Assembly: GCA_033763655.1 (NCBI GenBank)
Contig: JANRKD010000004.1
Coordinates: forward strand, 62,001-126,000
Direction: 5' to 3'
Length of the DNA: 64,000 nucleotides
Origin: QFOX01 sp033763655
Lineage (GTDB): Bacteria; Pseudomonadota; Alphaproteobacteria; Rickettsiales; UBA3002
Shown in pieces: positions 17,889-27,012 of the stretch. The translations under genes were made by a program, and so were the position numbers. The notes beneath the pieces were generated by a model that did no database searches, was not told the origin of the DNA, and saw only the letters and a program-made list of their open reading frames with translations. Each line of letters opens with the position of its first letter. Position 1 is the first letter of the stretch.

Positions 17889-18699
17889 CAGCAGCCCTCT
17901 GATAGAGGTCGTGAACAAGATTCATCAAATCATCACCCTTCACCACAACCATTTTTAGATTGCTGTGATGAGGGTGATTAGCCGCATTTGTTGCTTGAAT
18001 GGATTCTTCGTTATAGCCAGTGGCAGACAACACTGCCGCCGCTGCACAAATCTCCTTGTAAGGTTGGTCAACAGGTGACTGAAACCTCTCAACCAGACCA
18101 GCTTCGGTTGCTTTTCCTTGTTCTGCTAATCTCTGTCTAAGATAATTTAGAGATTCAGCTTTCCTAATATCGTCTTTTGCAGAGTCAGTAACGGCATCTT
18201 GAAGCCGATTTGGATTTTTACCAGATAGACTTGCCTTGGACTCTATGATTGCCAGCGCGTCGCTGGCACTTACCTTTCCATTTTCGGCAAAATGAAAGCC
18301 AATAACATCACATCCCTTAATTGAATCATTCGCGGTGGGTTTCATATCCCAACGTAGGCGTGGAACCCAGAAATTTAGCCTCCATTCAAGATAATCAGCT
18401 AAGAGAATCTCAGCAAAATCTCCTGCACGGATAGACGGACCAGGCGCAGTCGTTTTGCTTGGGAACTTAATAGTTTCCAGATATTCCTTACGGCTCAATT
18501 TGCCTTTCAGAGCGTCAATCTTGTTATCGGAGCAATACTGATTACGAAAGTGCTTCGCCCATGCTGATAGGATAGCGGTATCATTCGTGTATTTAAGTTC
18601 CAAAACATTAACTTTCCCACCACAGGCCGTCTTCAGCGTCTTTCCTGTATCAACCAGCCAATCAAGGTGAGAAAGGCTCTTTGTATTCGCCTTTGGCAT
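17878..18699 (-). CDS. hamA: HamA-like (DUF1837) nuclease of a Hachiman-type system
   Basis: This 273-residue protein has a PD-(D/E)xK pattern. AGDFAEILLADYL is at about 92-104 (E97), KGCDVIGFH has D131, and ALAIIESKASL has E153 and K155. DUF1837/HamA proteins carry this layout and act as the nuclease effector released by HamB on DNA damage or phage DNA. The start at 18699 has GGAGGTGAG directly upstream, and this ribosome site lies inside the end of the GIY-YIG gene (stop 18703). The gene therefore appears to belong to the same transcript as the upstream methyltransferase cluster. Confidence 0.8.
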   Translation of the reverse strand: MPKANTKSLSHLDWLVDTGKTLKTACGGKVNVLELKYTNDTAILSAWAKHFRNQYCSDNKIDALKGKLSRKEYLETIKFPSKTTAPGPSIRAGDFAEILLADYLEWRLNFWVPRLRWDMKPTANDSIKGCDVIGFHFAENGKVSASDALAIIESKASLSGKNPNRLQDAVTDSAKDDIRKAESLNYLRQRLAEQGKATEAGLVERFQSPVDQPYKEICAAAAVLSATGYNEESIQATNAANHPHHSNLKMVVVKGDDLMNLVHDLYQRAADEA

Positions 18700-18702
18700 G
18701 GC

Positions 18703-19902
18703 TCACCTCCGTTTACCGATTTTCCCTGCCTCAGCGTCGTAGATATAACTAACTATCGACCCATCTTTAATTTTCTCTACCGCCTCATCAATCACAAAGC
18801 GCGGCACTAGAAACCATTCACGCGGCACGATGGGGTTGCCGAAGCGGTCTTTGATTTCAATGTTAAGGCGTGCAGGTTCAAAGAACTTGTGGATCAGCTT
18901 TTCCAGTCGCACACGATTGATATTCGAGAGTTCATAGGTCGCAACAACCTCGACATCCGCCATCAGGAAGGTGGGGTCTAGTTTGGCGTTAGAGAGGCGT
19001 TTGCTTATATCGCCGCTGGTAACGCCGATTTTGTGAATGACATCGCGGTGTTCTTTGATGAGTGGATGGTCGGATTTGCTCCGCAGGATGTAGATGGTGC
19101 CTGATTCAATGTCTCCGTCCTCTGCCACATCGGAGAATAAGGGACCCGCTGACGGGTCAGTGACGCGCCGCCCAGCTTCGTCTTTATAGAGGGCGCGTTG
19201 CAGTGAGCGCATAAGCAGGTCGCTTTCTGTGCCGTTATCATAGATCACCCGCAGGCGTGCATCCGTCGCGCCGTTTGGTGCTTTGATTTCCTCGCCGACT
19301 TCAGCAACATAAACGATCTGACCGCCCAGGATAAAGAACTCACCTTTTTCAATGCTGGCATCTTCTTTGAAGCGGCGGCTTTGGCGTATGCCCACCTTCA
19401 AATCTTCCTGCACGGCGGTGAACAGTGGCTTGAACTTGTCAAAATCTAGGCATGATGCACGCTTGGCGATTTCTTCGGCGGCGCGGATTTCAGCGCGGGT
19501 TTTGACGTGCGTGAGTTTGGTGATGTCGTTTTCGCCTGCATCCAGCACACCCAGTTCCGCAAGCAGTGCATCATCATCGAGATCGTCGCCTGCACTATGA
19601 ATAGCCGCTGGTTGCCCTTGCAATAACCCGTGCTTATCGAATCCAGCAAGCACAGCGCGGCAATCCTCCGAAGTGCGGATTTTATCCAGGCGCACCGCAT
19701 AAAGCCTTTCAAAGATGTCTTTGTCCTCGCCGTTGGTTGGCAGCTGCCCATGCTGCTCGTAGAAGCGTTCTATATCTTCAAAGCCTGCGATAATACGTTC
19801 CTCGCGTGGCGAACGGCTGGAAGATTTGTTTTCCTCCACCTCAACGCCAAGCTCGGCAAGTAACGCATCATCATCTTCTGTGAATTGAGCTTTTCTAGCC
19901 AT
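18703..19902 (-). CDS. GIY-YIG (T5orf172-type) nuclease protein
   Basis: The 399-residue protein has a C-terminal GIY-YIG-like domain at about 268-345. GTIYIL stands for GIY, HKIGVT for YIG, then SGDISKRLSNA and a likely catalytic Glu in RVRLEKLIHKFFEP (E334). A middle domain (about 150-245) looks beta-rich. The N-terminal half carries an 11-residue duplication, DDDALLAELGV, at 10-20 and 109-119, possibly a short interaction motif. It overlaps the helicase gene by 8 bp. Methyltransferase-helicase-GIY-YIG triads recur in restriction-like loci; here it would be the cleaving subunit (inference). Confidence 0.8.
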   Translation of the reverse strand: MARKAQFTEDDDALLAELGVEVEENKSSSRSPREERIIAGFEDIERFYEQHGQLPTNGEDKDIFERLYAVRLDKIRTSEDCRAVLAGFDKHGLLQGQPAAIHSAGDDLDDDALLAELGVLDAGENDITKLTHVKTRAEIRAAEEIAKRASCLDFDKFKPLFTAVQEDLKVGIRQSRRFKEDASIEKGEFFILGGQIVYVAEVGEEIKAPNGATDARLRVIYDNGTESDLLMRSLQRALYKDEAGRRVTDPSAGPLFSDVAEDGDIESGTIYILRSKSDHPLIKEHRDVIHKIGVTSGDISKRLSNAKLDPTFLMADVEVVATYELSNINRVRLEKLIHKFFEPARLNIEIKDRFGNPIVPREWFLVPRFVIDEAVEKIKDGSIVSYIYDAEAGKIGKRR

Positions 19903-21949
19903 TCGCTGCCTCCGCTTTCATTCGGGCAAGGAAAGCAATCCCTTCGGCCATTTTCTTTTCCCACGGATCGGGGGACGTGAGGGATGGCAGCCTGCCGCGT
20001 TCCTGCTTGAATTGCAGGGCGCGTTTTGCCAGTCCACGCGCTTCTTCAAGCGTCAGCGTGGTTTTCTTGCCTGCAATCACTGCCTGCACCTGTTTCAGGC
20101 TTTCTTCCGTCATCGCCTTGGCCAGAATCGCATAGGCTTCGCCGAACGGGTTAATGCGGTCAATCAGGTCAATTTCCAAATCGCGCACATCCATCGTGAA
20201 CTTGCGAACGCCGTCGATCAGCGCGGTGTTTCCACCTTGCATAAGGTCATCATCCGCATTCAGGATTTTCTTCGCCTGCTGGGTCAGATTAAGGGCGGCG
20301 ATAGCGTGCTGGCGCACCGCTTCCTGATCTTCTTCATTCAGTTCAGGGTATTTATCCTTCACGATTTTGCCCATACGCACTTGCGTGAGTTCCTCAGGCA
20401 CTGCCTCGGTATCAAACAAGCCGCGCTCGAGTGCTGTCTTATCCTGCACGAACGCTGCAATCACTTCGTTCAAATCCTCTTGGCAGATGCGGCTGGCCTC
20501 TTTGCTCTTAGGCTCAACCAGCCCCTTAATCTCGATTTGAAACTGGCCTGTTTCCTTGTTGAAGCCGACATTCTCCTTTTTCGGATCATACCCGCCGTCG
20601 CCGTAATCAAAGCCTTCAACGGGACCACTACCTGTGCTTTTCGGGGTGAAGTTGAACTTCGGCGCAAGCACTTGTTCCATCAGCAGGCTGGCGGCAATCG
20701 CTTTCAGCGTATCGTTCACCGCGTCCGTCACCGCATCTTCCGAAGCGTCTGGCTCGGCAATCAGGTTGGTAAAGCGTGCGTGGGTTTTGCCCTTGGCATC
20801 ACGGGTGGCACGCCCGATGATCTGGATGATTTCGGTGAGGCTGGAACGATAGCCGACCGTTAGCGCATGTTCGCACCAAATCCAGTCAAAGCCTTCCTTT
20901 GCCATGCCCAGCGCGATGATGATGTCCACATGATCGCGGTTGTCTTTCTGCGTCGGGTCTTTGAGAGAGGCGGAAACCTTGTCGCGTTTGGCCGCATCAT
21001 CTTCCACCAAATCCGCAATGCGAAGGGTTTTGCCGCTGGCGGATTTTACAAGGTGGAAGCCTGTCTTTGCATCTGTGCCTTGCCAGTCACCCAGCTCGTG
21101 GATGATGTGTTCCACTTCCTTGATTTTGTCCTTCGTGCTTTCGCGGGAATTGACGTTCGGGATGTGGATGATGGTTTTCTCATCCGGGTTCAGCACGCTC
21201 AGGATTTCATCGCAATATGAGCCGGTGTAAAAGTAATAGCCGATATTCAGTTGCTTGAGGTATTGGTAGCCGTTCAGCTGCTCGTAATAGGTGTAGGTCA
21301 CTGTCTCGAATTTGGACTCATCCTGCGGCGATAACACGGCCTCCGCATCGCCACGGAAGTATGAACCCGTCATCGCTACGATATGCACCTTATCCCGTGC
21401 CATAAACTGCCCAAGGTGCGAACCCAGCTTGTTATCGGGATTCGCGCTGACATGGTGGAATTCATCAACGGCAATTAGGCAGTCATCGAACGCTGCCACG
21501 CCAAAGCGATCTATTGCAAAGCGGAAGGTGGCATGAGTGCAGACCAGCACGCGGTCGGCGCTATCAAGAAACGCCTTTACTGAATTAACTTTTCCGCCGT
21601 TATCATCACCTGGCGCATTGCAGAGATTCCATTGTGGGGCGACTTCCCAATCCCATGTAAAGCCTGATTTGCTCAAGGGTTCATTGTTGAAGCTGGAGCC
21701 GATAGATTTCTCCGGCACCACAATTATGGCTTTCTTCAGCCCTTGGTTATGCAACTTGTCGAGTGCGACAAACATCAGCGCACGGCTCTTGCCCGATGCA
21801 GGCGGGGATTTAATCAGCAAATACTGCTCACCGCGCTTCTCATAGGCGCGTTCCTGCATGACGCGCATTCCCATTTCGTTTGCCTTGGTAGAGCTACCAT
21901 TACTCGCGTAGTTTACGGATACGGATGGAATGGATTTTTTCTGTGTCAT
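19895..21949 (-). CDS. DEAD/DEAH-box helicase of the methyltransferase cluster
   Basis: This is a superfamily 2 ATPase of 684 residues. Motif I is SPPASGKSRAL (about 48-58), motif II is AVDEFHHV, motif III is MTGSYFRGD, and motif VI is EIIQIIGRATRD. The helicase core covers the first 430 or so residues, with a helical C-terminal extension. It shares a 4-bp ATGA overlap with the upstream methyltransferase gene and overlaps the GIY-YIG gene by 8 bp, so the three products are probably made in fixed ratio. The likely role is DNA translocation in a restriction-like system, analogous to a type I or III R subunit without its own nuclease motif. Confidence 0.86.
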   Translation of the reverse strand: MTQKKSIPSVSVNYASNGSSTKANEMGMRVMQERAYEKRGEQYLLIKSPPASGKSRALMFVALDKLHNQGLKKAIIVVPEKSIGSSFNNEPLSKSGFTWDWEVAPQWNLCNAPGDDNGGKVNSVKAFLDSADRVLVCTHATFRFAIDRFGVAAFDDCLIAVDEFHHVSANPDNKLGSHLGQFMARDKVHIVAMTGSYFRGDAEAVLSPQDESKFETVTYTYYEQLNGYQYLKQLNIGYYFYTGSYCDEILSVLNPDEKTIIHIPNVNSRESTKDKIKEVEHIIHELGDWQGTDAKTGFHLVKSASGKTLRIADLVEDDAAKRDKVSASLKDPTQKDNRDHVDIIIALGMAKEGFDWIWCEHALTVGYRSSLTEIIQIIGRATRDAKGKTHARFTNLIAEPDASEDAVTDAVNDTLKAIAASLLMEQVLAPKFNFTPKSTGSGPVEGFDYGDGGYDPKKENVGFNKETGQFQIEIKGLVEPKSKEASRICQEDLNEVIAAFVQDKTALERGLFDTEAVPEELTQVRMGKIVKDKYPELNEEDQEAVRQHAIAALNLTQQAKKILNADDDLMQGGNTALIDGVRKFTMDVRDLEIDLIDRINPFGEAYAILAKAMTEESLKQVQAVIAGKKTTLTLEEARGLAKRALQFKQERGRLPSLTSPDPWEKKMAEGIAFLARMKAEAANG

Positions 21950-24729
21950 TTTGCAGCCCTCTTTTTTAGTTCATCCGCCACGGTCGGTTTGGCAGTCATT
22001 TTGGTGTACAGATCAAACAGCTTTTCCAGCCGCTCAGTGTCATTCTTGAAGCGACGTCCGATATAGATGCGCTCCAGCACTTCGTCATTGCGCTCATGCG
22101 CGTGGCGAAGATTTTCTGGCATATTGTCGGGGTCGTATAAATCGGCGATGGTGGCGGGGAAATGTGCCTCCCGCGCCAGCAGAATGTCTTCCGCACAACG
22201 AATCAAATCAGTTTTGTTTTTCTCGGTAAGTGAAGGAACAGGGAAAGTGTTCCAACCCATCGTGTTAGAATAACGAAAATCATTTTTCATTTTTCCACAT
22301 ACAGTAGCAATCCAAACCAAGTGAAGGCGTGATGCAATCAATGCCATGTTCCAAAGAGGTGCATCATATAAAGCGAAGGCATTGTCAGAGACAATTGAAT
22401 GCGGGGATAAAAGACCAACAGGAAGATAAGGGCGAGTTTCTGATGTGACTTTTGGGATTACGATAGAAGATGTAACACCACGCCCTTGAATTTGCTTAAA
22501 GCGATGAGAGCGATCCGCAAAAGCTCTCGTTGACTCTGCATCGCTTTCTAGCCTCATTTTCCGCACGCCCTCTAAGCGTGCAGAAATAAAATTAGAAGCA
22601 CGGGCTTCACCAACTTGATGGTCTTCAATCCATATGCAACGCCGTACAATTCCCCTTACAAACTCTTGAGAGCCGACAAAATCATGAATGAAATGAGAAA
22701 TTTCTGGTTCTGCGGCTACTGCCAATCTAGCTTCATCAGCTAATAGTAATAAGTTGCCACCGTCTTTAGGCATATTGCCTAAATCCATGTAAGCACTGCC
22801 TGATATTGAGGTTCTCGCGGGCTGTATATCGATGTTTCGCGCAGCAACTAAGTACGCATTGATATTATTTGTTTCTTTTATGATTTGTTGACCATCATCG
22901 CTTAAAGAAAAAAGCGAGCGTGTATTCTTCGGATTTCTCGAAATTCCAATTATGGCGACGATTACACCAGCATTTTTACTGGCAAGATTTGACCACTTAA
23001 ACGAAGTGTGCGCGAACTGTATTTCATGTCCAGTGGCAAATACTAAAGGCCATAAAATCGGCACTTGAACTCCCTGACATATTGAGTTGGTGGACACAAA
23101 GGCAGCTACAGCATTCGTTTTTATTCCATAATCAGCCGCCTTCATGAACCAGCCAGCGACATAGTCGAGTGATTTCCAGCTATTAGTTTTACCGCTAAAA
23201 ATTCCTTTTAGATCTGATTTCTGCTCATCAGATTGCCATTTGCTCCCCAAGTATGGTGGGTTGCCGCAAATGTAGGTTTCACCGCCTTCGTTCTCAAAAT
23301 CTATTTGTGCCTGATCTAGTGGCGTGCTGAATAAATCATCGCCTTGCAACTTCACGCCTGTGCCTGTTGGTGGGCAGATTGAAAGCCAATCAAGTCGCAA
23401 GGCATTGCCGCAGGTTATCCAGTTTTGTGCATCCAGCGGCAGGAATTCTGCCAATGCTTCTTTCTGGCCGCGATAGAGGATGTCGCACTGATATTCAGCT
23501 ATGATAAGCGCAAGGCGTGCGACTTCGGCAGGGAAGTCCTTCAGTTCAATGCCTCTGAAATTTGTAAGTGGGATTTCAGTGCGGAGGTGTTCTTCGCCAC
23601 GCCGTTTGTTAATCTCTGCCTCAATCTCGCGCATTTGCTTGTAGGCAATCACAAGGAAGTTCCCGGAGCCGCAGGCAGGGTCAAACACACGAATTTTGGC
23701 CATGCGCTTGCGGAGATTAAGCAACATGCGCGGGTTGTCGCCAGCTTCTTCAAGCTTGGCACGCAGATCATCCAGAAACAGCGGGTTCAGCACCTTCAAG
23801 ATATTCGGCACGCTGGTGTAGTGCATCCCGAGCGCGCCGCGTTCTTCATCTTCGGCCACCGCCTGAATCATCGAGCCGAAAATATCAGGGTTGATTTTCT
23901 GCCATTCAAGATTGCCAACATGCAGCAGGTAGGAACGCGCAATTTTGCTGAAACGCGGCACATCCGTACTGCCAGAAAATAAGCCGCCGTTCACATACGG
24001 GAACACATCCGCCCAGCTGCGGATTTTCTCTTTGGCGCGGTCTTGGGGCTTGGTATTCATCGAGCGGAATAGTTCGCTAATCACCTCATGCGTGTTAGAT
24101 GAATCCTTCGCACTCATTTGCTCGATAGTGGCGGTGAACACGCCCTTGCCATAGAAAATATCCGTATCCTCAGCGAAGAAGCAGAAAATCAGCCGCGCCA
24201 TGAAGTGATTCATATCGTGGCGGCGTTCCGCTTTCCCCCATTCGGGATTGTCTTTCAGCAGCTCCACATAGAGGCGGTTAAGGCGGCTGGTGGCGCGAAT
24301 GTCGAAGGAGCTTTCACGGATTTGCTTAACCGTGGTGATGCCTGCAAGCGGAAGGAAGAAGCCGAAATGGTTAGGGAAATCTTTATATTCGCAGGCGATG
24401 GTTTCGCCGCTGGTGATGTCTTCGGCCTGGAAATCTTCACCGTCGGTGGCGAGGATATATTTGGCTTTCTGACGTGCGGTGGCTGGGCTGTTTTTCAGCC
24501 TTTCAAGCGTTTTGAGAACTTCACCCGCAGGACTGACTGCCATGTGAATGTTGTTGTGCTGAAGGACTGCGCCTTCGATGTCGGTTTTATTGGAATCACG
24601 TTTACGCAGGCGGTTAATGGTGGTGGCTTTGTTGCCGAATGCTTCCAAAAACGCATAGGGGAACTCAGCCGCATCAAACGGCTGTTCTGCTAATCTCGAT
24701 ATTGCCTCTTCAATTTCTACCGCGTTCAA
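21946..24729 (-). CDS. MmeI/YeeA-like class I DNA methyltransferase, 927 aa
   Basis: This is a large adenine-type DNA methyltransferase. Motif I is VFDPACGSGNFLVIAY, motif IV is CGNPPYLGSKW, preceded by an N-terminal domain and helical spacer. The C-terminal target-recognition region carries FRYSNTMGWNTFPVPS, typical of MmeI/YeeA-like proteins. MmeI itself joins an N-terminal nuclease to the methylase. Here D104-x9-E114-x-K116 can be counted, but it is not clear that this is the MmeI catalytic site. Start 24729 is 12 bp after the HTH gene. It would protect host DNA while the helicase and GIY-YIG protein attack unmodified DNA (inference). Confidence 0.88.
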   Translation of the reverse strand: MNAVEIEEAISRLAEQPFDAAEFPYAFLEAFGNKATTINRLRKRDSNKTDIEGAVLQHNNIHMAVSPAGEVLKTLERLKNSPATARQKAKYILATDGEDFQAEDITSGETIACEYKDFPNHFGFFLPLAGITTVKQIRESSFDIRATSRLNRLYVELLKDNPEWGKAERRHDMNHFMARLIFCFFAEDTDIFYGKGVFTATIEQMSAKDSSNTHEVISELFRSMNTKPQDRAKEKIRSWADVFPYVNGGLFSGSTDVPRFSKIARSYLLHVGNLEWQKINPDIFGSMIQAVAEDEERGALGMHYTSVPNILKVLNPLFLDDLRAKLEEAGDNPRMLLNLRKRMAKIRVFDPACGSGNFLVIAYKQMREIEAEINKRRGEEHLRTEIPLTNFRGIELKDFPAEVARLALIIAEYQCDILYRGQKEALAEFLPLDAQNWITCGNALRLDWLSICPPTGTGVKLQGDDLFSTPLDQAQIDFENEGGETYICGNPPYLGSKWQSDEQKSDLKGIFSGKTNSWKSLDYVAGWFMKAADYGIKTNAVAAFVSTNSICQGVQVPILWPLVFATGHEIQFAHTSFKWSNLASKNAGVIVAIIGISRNPKNTRSLFSLSDDGQQIIKETNNINAYLVAARNIDIQPARTSISGSAYMDLGNMPKDGGNLLLLADEARLAVAAEPEISHFIHDFVGSQEFVRGIVRRCIWIEDHQVGEARASNFISARLEGVRKMRLESDAESTRAFADRSHRFKQIQGRGVTSSIVIPKVTSETRPYLPVGLLSPHSIVSDNAFALYDAPLWNMALIASRLHLVWIATVCGKMKNDFRYSNTMGWNTFPVPSLTEKNKTDLIRCAEDILLAREAHFPATIADLYDPDNMPENLRHAHERNDEVLERIYIGRRFKNDTERLEKLFDLYTKMTAKPTVADELKKRAAK

Positions 24730-24741
24730 AACATTTCCCCT

Positions 24742-24927
24742 TTAAGCCTTCTTGCTGTCTCGCTCTTGCTTGGCGATCCACTTCTCAATCTCACTGCGCC
24801 GAAAACGCCATGACCCGCCGACCTTAAAGCCTGGTATGTCGCCCTTTGCCGCGAGGTGATAGGCGGTTTTCAGTTTTAGTTTGAGGTAGTTGGCTACCTC
24901 ATCAATCGTCAGTATATCCGTTTCCAT
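24742..24927 (-). CDS. Excisionase-type helix-turn-helix protein
   Basis: This 61-residue protein is essentially one winged HTH of the MerR/excisionase type (TIDEVANYLKLKLKTAYHLA, then IPGFKVGGSWRFRRSEIEKW). A GGTGAGGTT site lies just before ATG 24927. It is the first gene of the seven-gene minus-strand operon and is probably its transcriptional controller. An excisionase role with the nearby recombinase remnant is also possible. Confidence 0.85.
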   Translation of the reverse strand: METDILTIDEVANYLKLKLKTAYHLAAKGDIPGFKVGGSWRFRRSEIEKWIAKQERDSKKA

Positions 24928-24987
24928 AACCTCACCCTGTGAGTTTCAGCCTTCAGAAAATACAGGAAGGCACGGAATAAACAACAA

Positions 24988-25392
24988 CTAACCCACATGT
25001 TCGCTCATGTTTTTTTGGTATGGACTTGCATGTGTGTCGGATAGGGCTTGCATAGGGCTACAAGTAGGACTCAGGCGGTAGAATCCACGCCCGTCGCCTG
25101 CGATCAATTCCTTCCAGTTTGGCTGATGGCGGAACGCATCGCGCATCACCATCGAGGTTGATCCCGCGTTGGCGAGTAATGTCTTTCCATGAATCCACGG
25201 ATTATCGGTATTGGAGGCGGCGAGCAGCTGGCGGATGATTGCTGCCTGAATGTCGCCGAAGTTAAAACGATAGCCATTTAAGGCCACCACGCGGCAATCG
25301 TTCTGCTGGCTGAAAGGCTTGTGAACTATGGATGAAGCGGTGGTTTTGATTTTGTGTACACTAATTATCTTGCACGGGTTCTGCGCGGCCAA
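24988..25392 (-). CDS. Hypothetical protein, possible winged-helix remnant
   Basis: This 134-residue ORF has a plausible globular core, GYRFNFGDIQAAIIRQLLAA and HQPNWKELIAGDGRGFYRLS, which resembles small winged-helix-like hypothetical proteins near mobile DNA. The first 40 or so residues overlap the start of the opposite-strand recombinase remnant and may be accidental, so the true start may be internal. No ribosome site decides it. Confidence 0.4.
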   Translation of the reverse strand: MAAQNPCKIISVHKIKTTASSIVHKPFSQQNDCRVVALNGYRFNFGDIQAAIIRQLLAASNTDNPWIHGKTLLANAGSTSMVMRDAFRHQPNWKELIAGDGRGFYRLSPTCSPMQALSDTHASPYQKNMSEHVG

Positions 25393-25394
25393 AT

Positions 25395-26290
25395 TATGTA
25401 GTTTTGCGCGGTCAATTGGTTTACGAAATAGTGCGGGAAAGCAGAAGGATTTAACGAAGTCGCATATTCATAAAATGCTGCAAAATCCGTTTTATCACGG
25501 CATCATGCGTATCGAGAGCATGAAGCAGGAATTGCCGCATCGCTATGAACCGATTATCGACAAGAACCTTTTTGACCATTGCCAGGAAGTAATGCACGGC
25601 AGAACCAGAAATCGCTCATGCTACCGTGGTAAAGATTTTGTATTCCGTGGTGTACTGCGCTGCGCCGTAACAGGCCGCATGATAACCGCTGAAACACATA
25701 CCAAGAAATACGCCAATGGTGGAACGGGACAATGGACGTATCTGGCCGCATTCGAGCCAGAGAATCCAACCAAAAAGATTTGGGTCAGAGAGGATGAAGT
25801 CCTTGCTGAAGTCGAATCTATCCTGGAAGGAATGTCTATCAAGAACGAAGCTATCTTGAGCAACATCATGCAGTACATTCGTAAGTCGCATGAGGAAAAG
25901 AAGCTCTATCACAAAGAGCAGACAGCGAACCTGAAGAAGGAGCATACACAAATCGAGGACAAGATTGACACACTGGTCGATTTGCTAATGGACAAGGTGA
26001 TCGACAAAGTGGAGTTCGAGGTCAAAAAGAAACGCCTCAAAGACCGTCAGTACCAGATTGATGATTTGATCCGCAGCTTTGATGAGGCAGATGATGCGTT
26101 TAACGAAAAGCTCCTGAACCTGGTAGAATTGGCTGCCAGAGCCATATCTCACTTCAAAGGTTCGGACATCCCCCGTAAGCGGGAGTTGCTGAATTTCATA
26201 TTTCAGAACCTATCGCTGAGAGGAAAAAAGCTAGAATACACAATGCGTTCTCCCTTTAAGGAGTTCGCAGAGGCATCAAAAATTGAAGAA
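25395..26290 (+). pseudogene. Large serine recombinase, 3' part only
   Basis: The retained part includes the recombinase domain (SHIHKMLQNPFYHGIMR, IIDKNLFDHCQEVMHGR), a zinc-ribbon region (FRGVLRCAVTGRMI) and a long coiled coil (about 25880-26110). The N-terminal resolvase domain with its catalytic Ser is absent, so the protein cannot catalyse recombination. The open frame can be extended to an ATG at 25328, but that part looks foreign. At its 3' end the frame has no stop of its own and runs antisense through tRNA-Pro to 26392. It was probably the integrase of the adjacent island. Confidence 0.75.
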
Positions 26291-26367
26291 TGGTCGGGGC
26301 GAGAGGATTCGAACCTCCGGCCTCCTGCTCCCGAAGCAGGCGCGCTACCAGGCTGCGCTACGCCCCG
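26291..26367 (-). tRNA. tRNA-Pro (anticodon CGG)
   Basis: The cloverleaf runs CGGGGCG acceptor, D arm, CCTGC-TTCGGGA-GCAGG anticodon arm, GGTTCGAATCC T arm, CGCCCCG acceptor and A-CCA. CCA is encoded. The 3' end faces the truncated recombinase and the defence operon, as expected for an island integration site. Confidence 0.96.
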
Positions 26368-26477
26368 ACATGGACGTGGGCGCCTGCTATAGCGGCGCCG
26401 TTGACGAAGGTCAAGCGCGGCCGCAATAAAGGTGCTACCGTGCGACTGCTTTTCACCCACTGCGCGAGGAATCCGCT

Positions 26478-26630
26478 ATGAAACAGCCCACTGCATCGAG
26501 AAAAACCACCGTCAACACCGAAAAACGGTCAGAAAAACCAGCCCTCGATAAACGCAAAGCCGCCCGCAAGGTGCATACGCATGGCAGCCGCCGCGCCGAT
26601 GCACCGAGGGATCAGCCAAAGGGAAAATAG
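26478..26630 (+). CDS. Small very basic hypothetical protein, 50 aa
   Basis: The protein starts MKQPTASRKTTVNTEKRSEK and is dominated by Lys, Arg, Thr and Ala, with no hydrophobic core. GAGGA sits 7 bp before the ATG. It lies alone after tRNA-Pro. The composition resembles small nucleic-acid-binding or disordered proteins, but no family is recognised. Confidence 0.45.
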   Translation: MKQPTASRKTTVNTEKRSEKPALDKRKAARKVHTHGSRRADAPRDQPKGK

Positions 26631-27012
26631 CGCCGCACGGCGAACCTGCCCCGGCATTGTTTCCGTGGCTCCTTCGCGAAACTGCGCGTTGGCGACCTCA
26701 GCCGAATTTCGGGTTTGAGAGAATCAGCCAAAACGGCTCCTAAAATGCCAAAAATCCTACTCTCAAGCCCCCATAGTCCAAGGGCATAAGCCCCTGAGGC
26801 CCGCAGAACGTGGGCGTTGTTATGAATGTGGGTGGAGAGAGGGAAATCTAACTTTGGAGATTGGTGGTGTGTGGTGACCACTCTCCACACGACGCTCTGT
26901 ATTTACGCTGATAACCCCCGAAATACAGCGTAAATTGTGAAATCAGCAGTGTAAATCCGCACCAAAATCTCGATTTACCTGACGGATCATGCTATTAGCA
27001 TGAATGAATTTT
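26631..27012. other. Non-coding stretch with inverted repeat
   Basis: No convincing gene is seen. A 92-codon minus-strand frame (26612-26890) lacks family-like features. The stretch contains an inverted repeat: TTTACGCTG (26902-26910) and CAGCGTAAA (26926-26934), separated by 15 bases. A partial copy of the arm (CAGCGTAA) occurs near 27016. Confidence 0.5.
26902..26934. repeat. 9-bp inverted repeat TTTACGCTG/CAGCGTAAA
   Basis: The arms are perfect with a 15-bp spacer. There is no T tract to make a good terminator. It could be an operator or a recombination-related site downstream of the 27013-27828 gene pair. Confidence 0.4.

Noticed and set aside
26612..26890. 92-codon minus-strand frame between tRNA-Pro and the 27-kb genes
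   Set aside because: It has no ribosome site or family-like pattern, and its low-complexity middle resembles intergenic repeat DNA.
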